NCBI GenBank assembly: GCA_016271365.2
Contig: CM057458.1
Location: forward strand, 202,216,501 to 202,280,500
Direction: 5' to 3'
DNA: 64,000 nucleotides
From: Neoceratodus forsteri
Taxonomy: Eukaryota > Chordata > Ceratodontiformes > Ceratodontidae
Each line of letters begins with the position of its first letter. Position 1 is the first letter of the stretch. Below, piece by piece: positions 42,725 to 53,799 of this stretch. The position numbers were made by a program, and so were the translations under genes. The notes beneath the pieces are model-generated. The model saw only the letters and a program-made list of their open reading frames with translations, did not search any database and had not been told where the DNA came from.

Positions 42725-43166
42725 TAGAGGTGGGCAAAAGTTGCGAATCTGCTTTCGCAGAACTTTTACAAAAATTCAGAAATTTTGTAGAATTTTCCGA
42801 ACTTCGGCTGTTTGCGAGATCGGAATCTTCTGAATATGTTTGGCAGATTTTTGCCTGGTTCTATGGAATGTTTGGCTGAACTGCGGAATAATACACATGA
42901 ACTGTGGAATAACAGTTCTGAGGATTTTTTTTCTACAGTTTAATGAATTATTCCTCAGTACATGCAATTATACCACAGCTCAGTGATCAGTTCTGTGGAC
43001 TTTTTTCTCCTCAGTTTAATACAACAATCTACAGTTTATACATTTATTCCACTGTTCTAAGTTGGAATTTCCATGAAAGTTGATAATTAGATTTCCGCAG
43101 TTTCGTGGAAGTGAAAATCTGAATTTCATGGAAATTCTGCTGGCAGAAGTTTATTTTCTCACATCT
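42725..43166. mobile_element. hAT-like MITE inside L2-F
   Basis: AT-rich DNA rich in GAATTTC/GAAATTC and CTGCGGAA-type words. It starts TAGAGGTGGGCAAAA and ends TTTTCTCACATCT; the right end in reverse complement is AGATGTGAGAAAA, an imperfect hAT-style inverted repeat. The L2 reading continues on either side. An 8-bp target duplication is not evident. Confidence 0.55.
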
Positions 43167-43299
43167 TTGTGGTAAGTTTGTTTGGCTAGTCTAATTTCAT
43201 TTGTATAGTTATTTTGTATTGTCTATATTTATTTCAATTTGAGAGGTTGTTAGATTTTTTTTTACAGCAAACCATAGTTTGCCACTTTGTTTCTTTAAG

Positions 43300-44284
43300 T
43301 GTTTTAGGTTTGGATCATATCAGGGGCATTTGTCATTTTTACCATTTTTTGCTTCTTAAGGGCATGAATATTATAGATCAATATAAATTCCTGGTAAAAA
43401 TAATCCCAGTCCTCACCATCTATAGTTATGAGTTCAAGCACAGTCCAATCAATGGCTTCAAGATCTAACAAAAAGGCTACATAAGCCATGTTTTTATGTG
43501 AGTGATAGATAATACTGGAGTTTAAACTTTTTTCTTTAGCCAAAATACAAAAAAAAATGTTTGATGATCACTAAAACTATCTGGTAATACCCACCAAAAT
43601 GTATAATTCTCTGTGTCATTTATGAAAATTAAATCAATTATTGTAGAAGTTACAAGAGTTTTGTGGCTTACTCATGTTAGCTCATTAATAAGTTGAGTCA
43701 AGTCTAAATTAGCCTGAAGATCTATTAAAGAATGTGAGCGGTTAATATTATGCCAGTTTACCTTGAAATCTCCGATAATCAAGAAATGATATGTAAGTTT
43801 GTATTTGCAGAGTACATCTTGTAAAATGTTAAAACTTTTAAGTTTGTTTTAGGGGGATGATACAAGCCCATTAGAAACAGTAGTTTAGTATACGGGAGTT
43901 TAATTACTACTCCCAAGATTTTAGTCCTTCAATCTTTGTTAGTTTTAGTTTATTTGCTATCAAGTCATTTTTTTCATAAATGAGTAGACCACCCCATTTA
44001 TTTGATCTATCTTCATACCATGTTTGGAAACCTTCTATACTAATGGAGGTATCTGATATTTTAGAGTTTAGCAAAGTTTCCAATATGATCAGCAGGTCTG
44101 ATCTATACTGGAGTGTCCATTTCCTAATTTGATCCATTTTTGGGATTAAACTCCTCACATTAAAGTGGACAATACTAAGCCCACTACCATTTAACACTTC
44201 TGCAGGGTATTCTTGAATATTCTGAGGGCCAGGGTTGGGGTGGACATCTCCACACATCAAAAACATAGGTACAATATGGAGCAT
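43300..44284 (-). pseudogene. L2-F endonuclease
   Basis: The frame 44284-43907 encodes FLMCGDVHPNPGPQN, LSIVHFNVRSLIPK (first catalytic block) and DLLIILETLLNSK, with Leu for the usual Trp. Further on -, near 43805-43740, the frame reads FLIIGDFKVNWHN, and near 43590-43570 SDH appears before a Phe-rich stretch. The order matches APE endonucleases of L2. Confidence 0.82.
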
Positions 44285-44290
44285 TCCAAG

Positions 44291-44780
44291 CCAACCTTCT
44301 TGTTAATTAGTTTCTATAGTAATTTCCTACAGTAGAATCAATTAATTCTCCATTTTTCCCAGCCCCAGTTCCCTTTTATAACTGGGGAAGAAAACATTCT
44401 TAGGGTTGTTAATTTCATGTAGCCATGCTCTGTCAATTGTGATAACAGTTTTCCTTTTATGATTAACCAGGCTGAATGTGAGAAACCTTCAACTTTGTTA
44501 AAATCACTGTATGCGTGTGGAGAAAATAACATCTAGTCATGTTGTCTTGACATATTTTGTGCTTGTATTAAATTAAACATCCCACATACTGTAATACAAT
44601 CAAAATCCCCAGTCCTACTAGAATCCCCATCATTTTCATTGTTTATCCCCAACTCTTTTTACGCCACACTATAATCATACAATTTACCATTCATAACTGG
44701 ACTTGAGAGTGGGAGCAAGCAAGGAAAACTGCTCCTATGCTAATTAAAATAGCACATTTATCTAACTACAGCCTAGACAC
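44291..44780. other. No recognisable feature
   Basis: AT-rich sequence, possibly L2-F 5' UTR in its first part. No other signal. Confidence 0.35.
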
Positions 44781-45139
44781 ACTAGGTGGGATATTCAAAG
44801 GGGTTGCGCATGGTGCAACAGTGTTGTGCCATGCACACCTACTAATCTTGACAGGAAAATTCAAAGAGTGAAAGTTGTGCCGCAAATCCAGCTGCCACCG
44901 TGGGTGCACAAGGCTAATGTATGCACAAGTTTGGGCGGCTCCATGCCTACTCGGCACATCCCATATTCAGCCCAGGGATGTGTGGTGGCTATGCAGGCAC
45001 ACACCCACCTTGCGCCACACAGGGGGGAGCAAAGATCCACCCATAAAAAGAAGGCACAAGACCTGGCCACCCCCAGGTGAGCTGCCGTATTGCAGGGTGC
45101 AACATGGCAGCTGCCAGCTGTGGGTGGCCATCCGACCTC

Positions 45140-45420
45140 CAGAGACAAAGTCCAGGCATCGTGGCCCCCCATCCGATCATGGGCATTATGAATACATAAA
45201 TTCCCTGGTGATCCAGTGGACCTGTTCCCCAGTCCAATTGTGAGCTTTATAAGTGAAAATAAACCCTGGTGGTCCAGTGCACCCACTTCCCAGCCCAATC
45301 GCAGGCTTAAGTAAAATAAATAATTCCCTGGTTGTCCAGTGTACCCGAACCCCAGCCCGATTCTGGGCTTTAGCAAAGGTAACATCCCTGGTGCTCCAGC
45401 TGCACTTCGCCCCCACCCAC
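45140..45420 (+). repeat. Left-arm tandem array, about 61-bp unit
   Basis: Units starting near 45181, 45242, 45302 and 45364 share CCCTGGTG(G)TCCAGTG, CCCAGCCC(A/G)AT and GGGCTTTA. A more degenerate unit precedes (from about 45140). Confidence 0.88.
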
Positions 45421-45547
45421 CACTCAGACCCACCACCTCACTCCCCAGTCAGCAGAGGGTGGAAGCTCCCCCATCCACAAGCCATACAGCATGACAGCGT
45501 ACAGTGCAGCTGTACACCCATTGGTTCCACTGCATAGTCAATGGGCA

Positions 45548-45642
45548 TGAGACAGCCAGACTCACACAGTCCCAAAATGTGAATGAAACCATTCACATTA
45601 TGGGACTGTGTAGTACAGTATGATCTACATGCCCATTGGCCC
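45548..45642. repeat. Central hairpin of the fold-back element
   Basis: CAATGGGCAT...CACAGTCCCAAAATGTGAATG and CATTCACATTATGGGACTGTG...ATGCCCATTG mirror each other around AAAC at about 45588. Confidence 0.92.
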
Positions 45643-45754
45643 ATGCTGTCAGTCAGCAGGGAGGCTGGGCAGCTTGAGGGTGGGGAGCTGTTGCCCACCT
45701 TCTGAATGGGGGGGAGTGGGGTGACAGGTCTGAGTGGGCAGGTGGGGAGGGGAG

Positions 45755-46010
45755 TACCATTGGACCACCAGGGATGTTACATTTGCTAAAGCCCATGCTC
45801 AGGCTGGGGTTCGGGTCCACTGGACCACTAGGGAATTATTTAATTTACATAAGCCCATGATTGGGCTGGGGAGCAGGTCCACTGGACCACCAGGGAAGTT
45901 TCATGTATCTAATGCCCTTGATCAGGCAGTGAGGTAGGGTCCACTGAACCACCAGGAATATTACATTAACCACAGCCTGTGATTGGGCATTGGGGTGCAT
46001 TGCCCACCGA
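45755..46010 (-). repeat. Right-arm tandem array, inverted copy of the left array
   Basis: Four units of about 61 bp with GGTCCACTGGACCACCAGGGA and TGATTGGGCTGGGG, the reverse complements of the left-arm blocks. Confidence 0.88.
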
Positions 46011-46390
46011 GGGGCAGGGGCATCGGTCCCTGACAGCTGCAGCCTGGCTGGGCACCAGGTGAAGTCGCCAGGATTGACGACCTGCATGCAATGGGGCTAT
46101 AATGACAAGCAAATGGCCCCATTTGCACCTTGCATGCATAATGGCCTCATTTGCATGTCCAGCACTGAATATTGCAGGTCATGCACCTAGCACACCCGCA
46201 CTTGCGCTGGCACATCCCCCTGCCCCTCACTTGCCACTTGAGCACGGCGCAGTGCCACTGCACAGTGCGCAGTGTGGGTGGCCCAAGTGCCATATTCAAT
46301 GGTGCTGAGTCATGGCACAGCACCGTTGAATATCACCCAGACCATGTCCTGGTGCATCCCAGTTGTTGAATTCTGAATATCCCACCCACT

Positions 46391-48910
46391 GTTTAAATAT
46401 ACATATACTAAATAAAATAAAAGTTGATCTGGCCACAGCCTAGATATGCTGTTTAAACATACACAACATTAGTCTTTCTAGTAAAAGTAGTCCTTACTAA
46501 AAGGGAATACAATATTAAACTAATTACAATATGCTAAAATGCAACAGCAGTATATTAAATAAAGTATGTATACAGCTATTGCAATATATTATATGGAATT
46601 TGAAGGATCAAAGGGAACATAAAGCTCAAGAAATAGGAAGAATAGTTGTGTCCTCAGCCAGATTGTAATAGTGTTGTTGAGATATAACTTCATTTATTTT
46701 TGGGATTTATCTATATTTCAAATTTTGGGGGATCCACTGCTAGGAAATGGGAAGATGACAGCTATTTAAAACTTACATATGGCTGGTGTTCGAACTCCCT
46801 TCACTTTTGTTAGATAAATACCATTGGACGTAGATACATTCAGCATCGGGATTAAGAGATTCTGCTGCCTCCCAAAATAGCTGAATCTTCTATACCACTT
46901 TTTCCAGAGCATCATCACGACATCGTATCCTACAAATTCACCAATTTTTGATTGGCTCTTGCAACTGAGGTGGGCATGGACAGTTTTTTTCTTCCTAGGA
47001 TACACCTCTCTCTGCACTTTCCACTTTTGAAGTTCATAGTCAATTTTTCCTTTAGGTTTTTGAATGCATTTAGACACAGTATTGAAACAAACATCTTTGA
47101 CTTACTGTAGCTCAATTTTCATGTGTCTTACATATTTCTAAGACAAATAGTTCCTGAGATATGTTAATGATGGCCATAAACATTGTTTCCCAGCAAAATG
47201 TCTTCAAAAGAAAATAATCAGCTTACTTCCCATGTCTTTAGCTTCAAAATGATGTATCTTTCATTCAAATCCATCTTCAGGAAATTCTTGAAAAGGAACA
47301 AGTTCCTTTATGAAAAGTAGTTTCTATGTTGGAGATTTCCCGATCTGGTAACTCATAAATTTCCAGCTGACAGGTTGTTTACTAAAGCAGTCTGAAAAAC
47401 TTCCAAATGATATAACATGACCTGGCAGCCATCTGAGGCATAAAGTCATATTTTCGATGTCTCATGAGATAAGCTTCCAAGAAAGTGCAAAGATTAATAG
47501 GCTATCTCCAACACACTTAGCAGATGACATATTTGTAAATAATTTGAATTCCTCAACAGTTGCACTTCTGAGTCTTGGACCCCTGATAGGTAAGAACACA
47601 AGATTTCCAATGGTGTGTTATGAATGCCTGCAACATCTTAGGTCTTATGGCAATAAATAAAAGTATATATTCAACATTAATGTATTACAGCTTCCCTTTG
47701 TTCCAGGCATGAGATCCAGCTGCACTTCATAAATTGTCAACCTTGGGGTATCAGTTGCTATGGTTCCATTATCTCTTCAGGCTGGAAGACACTTAAGTTT
47801 GAAATGTAAGATGACCATTTGAGGGAACAGTACTTTTAAAATGCAAGTTTGAAATCCCATTTCTTTTCCACCCAAGTACAAACAGCTTTAAAGACCCCTG
47901 ACACCATTAGAAAACTTGGAAAAGTGTGAGATTTAGGCAGTTCAGTTTATATTTCATGTATTTCTATAATTATTTACCTTTTTCCTTACTACTGATGACA
48001 GCTGTGTAGAAGAGGCTTACTGTCCCTTAGACCTTGTCTGCTCTTTTGCTATCCTACCTATGACATCATAATCTGGTTGCACCTGGAAACGAGCTTGTGG
48101 TCATGATGCTTTTCCCGTTACCAACTTATAAATAAATAAAATACATAATCCCCATTTATGGCATCGTAATTATCCCCACAGCAACAGACTGATGTCATAA
48201 ACAGAACTGTGATGTCATATGTAGGCAAGCAGCCAGAACAAATAGGGCAGTGATCCTGTTTACATGCAAATGTCCTTAGTAATAAAGAAGAATGAGAAAT
48301 ACAGAAACAATATTAAAATGATAAGCTAACTTTGCAAACATTACATGTTCTCAAAGTTGTCACAATGGTGTCAGGGACTCTTTAAACCTCTTTTTCTATT
48401 CATGGACAAAAACAAACAAACAAACTGTAGAGTCTTTGAACCAATTGTATAGTATCACATAGCATCCCAAATAACAACATAATATTAACTAGGTAATATA
48501 ACAAAAATAGTATATTATAAAATATTTTTGTAAATTATACTTTGTTCTATGGTGGTGTAAAGTAAAATATGGTATTGGCTGTGGGTGGATGGAGGACAGT
48601 CAGATATTGGGGTTAGGAAAGCGTAAAGAGCTTTATAGGGCCTTTGCATTATCAGCCAATATAATTTGGGACCAAGTAGGTCAAGCTAGGGAAGAGATTG
48701 TTGTTAAAGGAAGGCTGACAGAAGACCAGACAATATTAAGATGTGGGTACTGAGAGGTAGTTGGGTATGGGAGGTGACTGAAGGGTTGGGAGACATGAGA
48801 CTAGCCCTGACCACCTGCAGACTTGCTATACAGTTTGCAGCCAAATAAGGAATAGTCTATGAATATTTTGAGGGCAGAATATGGCTATTTAGCAAATTAT
48901 TAGCTGAAGG
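46391..48910. other. No recognisable feature
   Basis: 2.5 kb of AT-rich DNA. Minus frames at 46766-47115 are open but unlike any family I know. TTATAAATAAATAAAATAC at 48126-48144 looks like a LINE/SINE 3' tail on +, but no body is readable upstream. Confidence 0.4.
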
Positions 48911-48998
48911 TAGAAACATAGAAAGGTGACAGCAGAAGGAGACCAAAGGTCCATCAAGGCTACCCTTGAGATACCAAGATCCTAGGTGATTCTGTATC

Positions 48999-49710
48999 CT
49001 AGCTAGTAGATTCCCTTGTGGATTTGATTCTAACATACTCCTTATTCCAATCCCTTTTGAATGCTGATACGGTCCTAGCACCTACTACCTCCCCAGGTAG
49101 TTTGTTCCATGGCTCCACAATCCTATCTGAGAAATAATGCTTCCTAATATCCCTCCTGAAACTCCCAACCCTCAGTTTCCATCCACGCCCTCTCATGTTT
49201 GAGTTGGGAGCCCTGGTGAATAGTTCAGCATAGGCTACTGAATTTAAAACCCTCATGTACTTAAAGGTTTCTATCATATCCCCCCTTTCTCTCCTAGATT
49301 CAAATGAGTACATGTTTAACACCTCCAGCCACCACTCATATGGCAGCCCCTGAAGCCCCTGTATCATTTTGGTTGCCCTTCTCTGAATGATCTCTATTCT
49401 GTCCCTATTCTTCTTAAGGTATGGTCTCCAAAACTGTATGCAGTATTACAAACTAGGGTCTGACCATAGATCTGTACAGTGGAAGCATCATCTCCCTGTG
49501 CCTACTGTCAAATGCTCTCCCTATGCATACCAGCATTTTATTGGCCCTACTATATGCTGCATTGCATTGGTTGGTTTGTTTAAGGGTGATGCTAATAATA
49601 ACTCCTAGATCCCTTTCTTCTTTTGAGTAACTGAGTTTGACCCCGTTTAGCCAATAGGTTGCTCTAAGGTTATTCCTGCCAATATGCATCACTTTACATT
49701 TCTTTGGCAT
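48999..49710 (-). pseudogene. CR1-A C-terminal domain
   Basis: The frame 49710-49453 has KKCKVMHIGRNNLRATYWL, KEERDLGVIISITLKQTNQC and MLPLYRSMVRP. The frame 49367-48999 has YSFESRRERGDMIETFKYM, SFRRDIRKHYFSDRIVEPWN and AFKRDWNKEY. These are the standard CR1 post-RT blocks. A shift occurs between about 49450 and 49370. Confidence 0.88.
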
Positions 49711-49771
49711 ATACTTTCAGCAACCAGATATAAGACCATTCTTCTAACCTTTTCAAATTATTTTGTATAAT

Positions 49772-50490
49772 TCACACTGCTTCTTCACTGTCCACCCTTC
49801 CCCCTAATTTAGTGTCATCTGTGAACAGTGCAATCTTGCCTTGGATACCTACTCCTATGTGGCTGATGAACACATCAAACAGGATTAGGCCTAAGACTGA
49901 GCTCTGCAGGACCCCAGTCATCACTTCTCCCGCCTCTGACATCTCCCCATTGACTAACATCCTTTTGCTCCTTCCATCCAAACAGTTTCCCACCCACTTA
50001 GCGATGCAGCTTGCTATGCCCAGATCCTCTATCTTCTTCACCAAGCATTTGTGTGGTACTGAATCAAAGGCTTTGCTGAAGTCAAAAAATAGAGGAGGTC
50101 CACTGGCCGGCCACTATCCACTTCCCTAGATACCCAATCAAAGAAAGTAATCAGGTTTGTCTGGCACAACCTGTGTGTAATGAAACAGTGTTGTTTTTCG
50201 TCCTGTATGCTTATCCAAGTAGTCTACTAGGTCTTGTTTAATCAGGGCATCCATTTGTCTTCCTAACACTGATGTAAGGCATGTAGTTACCAGCCTCTTT
50301 CCTGCTATCACCCCTTTGCAGATGCACCACGTCGGCTCTTTTACAGTTATTAGGTACAACTCCTGTCTGGAGAGAACGGTTAAATAGGTGCACTAAGGGG
50401 TCTGCTAACTCACTCACTAACTCCTTAATTGTCCTCAGATGTATTCCATCCGGACCAGGAGATCTGTAGATCTTTAAACACTCAATCACC
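49772..50490 (-). pseudogene. CR1-A reverse transcriptase
   Basis: The frame 50489-50238 encodes SPGPDGIHLRTIKELVSELA and GVVPNNCKRADVVHL, the first RT blocks. After broken frames, 50044-49772 reads KWVGNCLDGRSKRMLVNG, GVLQSSVLGLILFDVFIS (motif B, with Gln-Ser for Pro-Gln) and the catalytic LFTDDTKLGG, with Thr where CR1 usually has Ala. Motif A survives only as a fragment near 50095-50060. Confidence 0.88.
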
Positions 50491-50590
50491 TCTCTGACCC
50501 TGCCTGGGGCAATACTCGTTTAGGTATCTGCATGCCCCTAAAAAAGGGTTATACAGCATGAGCAGGGGAAGCTATAGCTGAAAATCCTGG

Positions 50591-50598
50591 ATGTACAG
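50591..50598. repeat. Target-site duplication of short hAT, left
   Basis: ATGTACAG, identical to 51820-51827. Confidence 0.93.
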
Positions 50599-51819
50599 CA
50601 GGGGTGGGCAAAAATTATGGATTCCAATTCTGTGAAACATTTGCAGAATTCAAAAATGTTCACAGAATTCTGCCAGATATTCACCTTTGACAAAATTCAT
50701 ACTTTTCATTGAATCCTCACCTGATTTGTGGAATAATTAGGTTTACTATGGAAAATATTTAATGAACTGCAGAAAGTAATTATTAAAGAGAAAGAAAATG
50801 CTGTTCACAAGTATAATTCGTGGAAATGTATTGTAGAAGCTATTTAGTCATGTGAGTTCATTAATGTAGGTGGGAATTAAATGGGCAAAGAGCTGTTTCT
50901 TATAGTTCCACTCTCTTTCTTTAGTGATACTGACCATCTTGTCCAAAGTAACATTTTATATGATAATATTCCAAACAGTAATTTACTTTGATTTCATAAA
51001 AAAATTCCACAGTACGTCCACCATTCACTAACATTTTCCGCTAACACCCCCAAAAATTCCTTGAGCAATGCTGTCACTTGGTCTTTTTTCTGCAGGGAGG
51101 AATCAATGTGTCAAAGGGTTAGTTGCTATAGCAACCCCACCCCATCTCTGTCTAGTAACTGCTCTTCCTACTGCTCAGTGCAGTTCTTGAGAGGTTGTTG
51201 AAGTGGAAAGATCTGCTGCTCTAGTTGTCTGCAGTTTCTGTATTCATAATAGGATTTAAAAATGCAGTTTGTTATTTGTTTCATAGAAATAGTTTTAAAG
51301 TGCTTAAGTCATTTTCTCCTTTTTTCCTTCTACTAAATGTAAAACTGATATATTATTAATCAACAGAACTATTTTTTCTTTACTAATTTTAAATTACTAA
51401 ATTGCAAAGATGGTAGGTCCCAAGAAAACTGTCAGTGGATATGGGACTGACAGTGCTAAAGTCATGATGCATAATTCTAGTGCTCCTGGTGTGTGTTGTT
51501 GTGGGGATAATGGTGCAGGTGGTTCTGACAGCAGCAACACTGTAGTTTCTGGCAACACCAGTGCAATGGGTTCTGGCAGTAGCAGTGCTGCTGCAAATCT
51601 TGTGCTGTACACTAGTTGGAAGAAACAAGGCTGCAGTCAGTTCTACGAAAATAGTTTCCACAATTCACCACAATATTATAAAATACTGTGCATGCAAAAA
51701 ATTCCACAGGTAAGGGTGGAATTTAAAAAAATGTTTTGCCTTTTTCCACGAAATGCACAGAAGTGAATTCAACAATTCACGAATTTTCACCAGTGGAATT
51801 TACATTTTGTACAGTCCTA
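50599..51819 (+). mobile_element. Short hAT derivative
   Basis: 1221-bp element. The left end is CAGGGGTGGGCAAAAAT; the right end in reverse complement is TAGGACTGTACAAAATG, an imperfect hAT-type inverted repeat. It is flanked by a perfect 8-bp duplication ATGTACAG. GAATTC/CAGAATTC words fill the subterminal regions. It holds one 118-codon frame (51410-51766), so it may be an internally deleted copy of an autonomous hAT. Confidence 0.93.
51410..51766 (+). CDS. Hypothetical 118-aa frame inside the short hAT element
   Basis: ATG-initiated frame with a Gly/Ser-rich first half (including GVCCCGDNGAGGSDSSN) and a more ordinary second half with SWKKQGCSQFYE. It may be the N-terminal remnant of a transposase or a chance frame. 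I see no BED finger or catalytic block. Confidence 0.3.
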   Translation: MVGPKKTVSGYGTDSAKVMMHNSSAPGVCCCGDNGAGGSDSSNTVVSGNTSAMGSGSSSAAANLVLYTSWKKQGCSQFYENSFHNSPQYYKILCMQKIPQVRVEFKKMFCLFPRNAQK

Positions 51820-51827
51820 ATGTACAG
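51820..51827. repeat. Target-site duplication of short hAT, right
   Basis: ATGTACAG directly after the element end CAGTCCTA. Confidence 0.93.
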
Positions 51828-51844
51828 TAAGTCCATACTCAAAT

Positions 51845-52348
51845 GGGTAAAATGGTTCTATGTCACAAAGGTCGTCAGCCAAAGGCAATCGCCATTATTG
51901 CAACATCACATCACCAAAATCAGTTTTAGCGATGTAGCACCCCAGCGCACAGCAAAAGGGCGCTGGGGACTTCAATTTTAAATGTCATGTGGAGGTGCCC
52001 CCACACACCCCCACTATATGATTCTCAAGTTCAGGAGGCGCATGTTGGGGGGGTGCAAACTGTGAACATAAATGTGGTCCGGGTGCAACAAAACGTATCT
52101 GTGCCTGGACCCGAACCCAGCACCCTGTCCACCCAAGCCCTGAACCCATCCACCACACCATGTGGCCAACTCAGCAGCTCACCATGGTACCACCTCAAAA
52201 CCCTCCCCCACCAGCCTCTCACTGAACATGCTCGCTCCCCTCATGCACATGTACATATAGCAGCATCCTGTCATATATGTGGAACCCACCCCATCCGGTC
52301 ACCCCTCCTCGTCCATAGCCCCATGACATGTGCCACAATTGAGTCACC
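51845..52348 (-). repeat. Unclassified dispersed repeat R, copy 2 (inverted)
   Basis: The reverse complement matches 25267-25765 in order from end to end. Landmarks on + are GGTTCTATGTCAC, GTGCAAC, CCAGCACC, CACCACACCATG, GCAGCTCACC and ATTGAGTCACC. No ORF is conserved between the copies. Confidence 0.8.
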
Positions 52349-52521
52349 ATTTCTGTGTGTGCTCAATCGTGATCATCCATGTCACGGGCTACTGGTATAA
52401 TTACAGCAGTACCTCAGCATAGCTGGACAAGACAGGCCCTATTGAAAGTCCGTTCCACCCTCGCAATAATACATACAAAGTAGTATGCATACGAGGTCAA
52501 TGAACCTGAGGCAAATTGTGT
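52349..52521. other. No recognisable feature
   Basis: Short unique segment between repeat R and the SINE. Confidence 0.35.
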
Positions 52522-52788
52522 AGGGAGGCAGTTTAGCTTAGTGGTAAGAGTCCAGAGCTGTAACACAGGGACCTAGGTTTGAATTCTGCAATTGCAACTA
52601 ACTTAATGTGTGCCCCTAAGCAAGTCACTTACAGTAACCTCCCTATGCATTTAATCATTCTGTAATCTCTCTTTTATCTAGAGTATCTCTATGCTATTAG
52701 AATTTCCCTGTGTGTCTAAATAGCAGCAACATTCTTTCCTTCCTCTCCTGGACAGTAAAGTGCTCTGGAATACAGTTTTTATGAAAAA
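52522..52788 (+). mobile_element. tRNA-derived SINE
   Basis: The head resembles a tRNA gene with RNA polymerase III boxes: A box TAGCTTAGTGG (52534-52544) and B box GGTTTGAATTC (52576-52586). A core-like stretch GTGCCCCTAAGCAAGTCACTTA (from about 52611; MIR/V-SINE-like) follows, then a tail ending at CR1-B. It is not a functional tRNA, since no acceptor stem is seen. No target duplication was found. Confidence 0.82.
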
Positions 52789-52797
52789 CACACTGGT

Positions 52798-53586
52798 TTG
52801 CTGGACAACATCATTGCCCAGTGTGGACCAAAAGGGGAAGGAGTGGTGTTGATGGGGGACCTTAATATGCCAGGTACAAACTGGAGAACCATGTCCTCTA
52901 AGGTGGCCAAGGAGCAGAGGCTGCTGGACAGCATCCAGGATGTGTTCTTAACACAGCATGTGATGGAGCCCACAAGGGAAGGGCATGTCCTGGACGTGGT
53001 TCTGGCAGATGGGGATCTGGTAAGGGACCTGGTTGTAGAGGATCCCCTGACTGGGAGCGACCACAATACTGTCTGGTTTCAAATAACCATGGGGAGATCT
53101 AGGACACTAGCAGTGAACTTCAGGGGGGAAGACTTTATGGGCATGGGAAATATTCTCAAGGATCACTTGAAGGGGATTACATCAATGACAAATGTGGAAA
53201 GGAGATGGGAGGTCATAAAACCGGGACTTCATGAGGCAGTCAGGACCTGTGCTAAGGTGAAATGTAAGGGAGCAAGGTCATATAAACCATGCTGGTGGTC
53301 CAGTGAGGTTCAGGTAGCAGTCAGAGAAAAGAAGGCAGCCTACAAAAAATATAAAACAACAAGAGGGGATAGGGATAAGGAAATGTACCATCTTGCATCT
53401 AGAAAAGTCACCTGGATGGGTGAGGGGCAAAGTCCAGTAAAGAGCAGCGGCTGGCACAGGGGATACAGGAGAGGAGGGTTCTTCCGGTACATTGGGAGAG
53501 GAGAGAAAATTAAGGGTCATCTCAGCAGATTGAGATCAGAAGGAGGGTGGGTGGAAGAGGCTTGGGACCAGAGGTATTTAACTTAG
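52798..53586 (+). pseudogene. CR1-B endonuclease C-terminal half and linker
   Basis: A 262-codon frame with VVLMGDLNMPGTNW (GDxN block), HVLDVVLADGDLVRDLVV and LTGSDHNTVWFQI (SDH catalytic block), then the Lys/Arg-rich CR1 linker (CWWSSEVQVAVREKKAAYKK). It opens directly against the SINE at 52788, so the true N-terminus is missing. Confidence 0.9.
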
Positions 53587-53799
53587 TACTTTGCCTCTGT
53601 GTTCACTGAGGGAGGGAATGGGATATCTACAAAGCAAGGCATGATGGGGATAGAAGCGGCAGTGAGGGGATCAGGGAGCAACAGAAATGGAGCAGAGAGA
53701 GGAGGAGAGGCACCTAGGGTGTCCATCAGGATAAGGATAAAAAGGTCTGTCAGGTGGAGGACGGATGATGCTATCTCCTCCAAAGGGTATGGTTAGCCT

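Larger units (their letters stand above)
42005..44290 (-). mobile_element. L2-type LINE, 5' half (L2-F)
   Basis: On - it starts with the entry motif MCGDVHPNPGP (near 44255-44220) and runs through endonuclease to RT motif A, where it is cut at about 42005 against the DIRS end. The 3' half of RT, the C-terminus and the tail are absent. An AT-rich hAT-like MITE lies inside at 42725-43166. Confidence 0.87.
44784..46387. mobile_element. Fold-back DNA element with mirrored tandem repeats
   Basis: A 1604-bp element whose termini are inverted: left AGGTGGGATATTCA, right (reverse complement) GGGTGGGATATTCA. The centre is a hairpin near 45588 (CACAGTCCCAAAATGTGAATG on one side, its complement on the other). 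On each side lies an array of about 61-bp units (45140-45420 and 45755-46010) in opposite orientation. ACT is found on both sides as a 3-bp target duplication. An unfilled relative of the target (ACAGCCTAGATATGCTGTTTAAA) lies at 46436-46458. A 3-bp duplication would fit Harbinger-like mobilisation, but no transposase is present. The outer arms pair only weakly. Confidence 0.85.
48911..50520 (-). mobile_element. CR1-type LINE, 5'-truncated (CR1-A)
   Basis: Read on -, RT begins near 50490 and the C-terminal domain ends near 49000. The 3' terminus at 48911-48925 reads, on the element strand, TTTCTATGTTTCTA, matching the CR1 octamer-type 3' end. Domain content is CR1 (DLGV, RANKMLVCIGRAF, HYFSDRIVEPWNKLP). 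Frameshifts and stops are present throughout. Confidence 0.9.

Noticed and set aside
37370..44290. L2-E (3' half, +) and L2-F (5' half, -) as one LINE inverted by twin priming
   Set aside because: They stop and start near the same place in RT, but in twin priming the inverted 5' part lies upstream of the 3' part. Here it lies beyond the tail, with a DIRS between. L2-E also has its own target duplication.
52522..52600. Functional tRNA gene
   Set aside because: A and B boxes are present, but I see no matching acceptor stem, and the sequence continues into a SINE core and tail.
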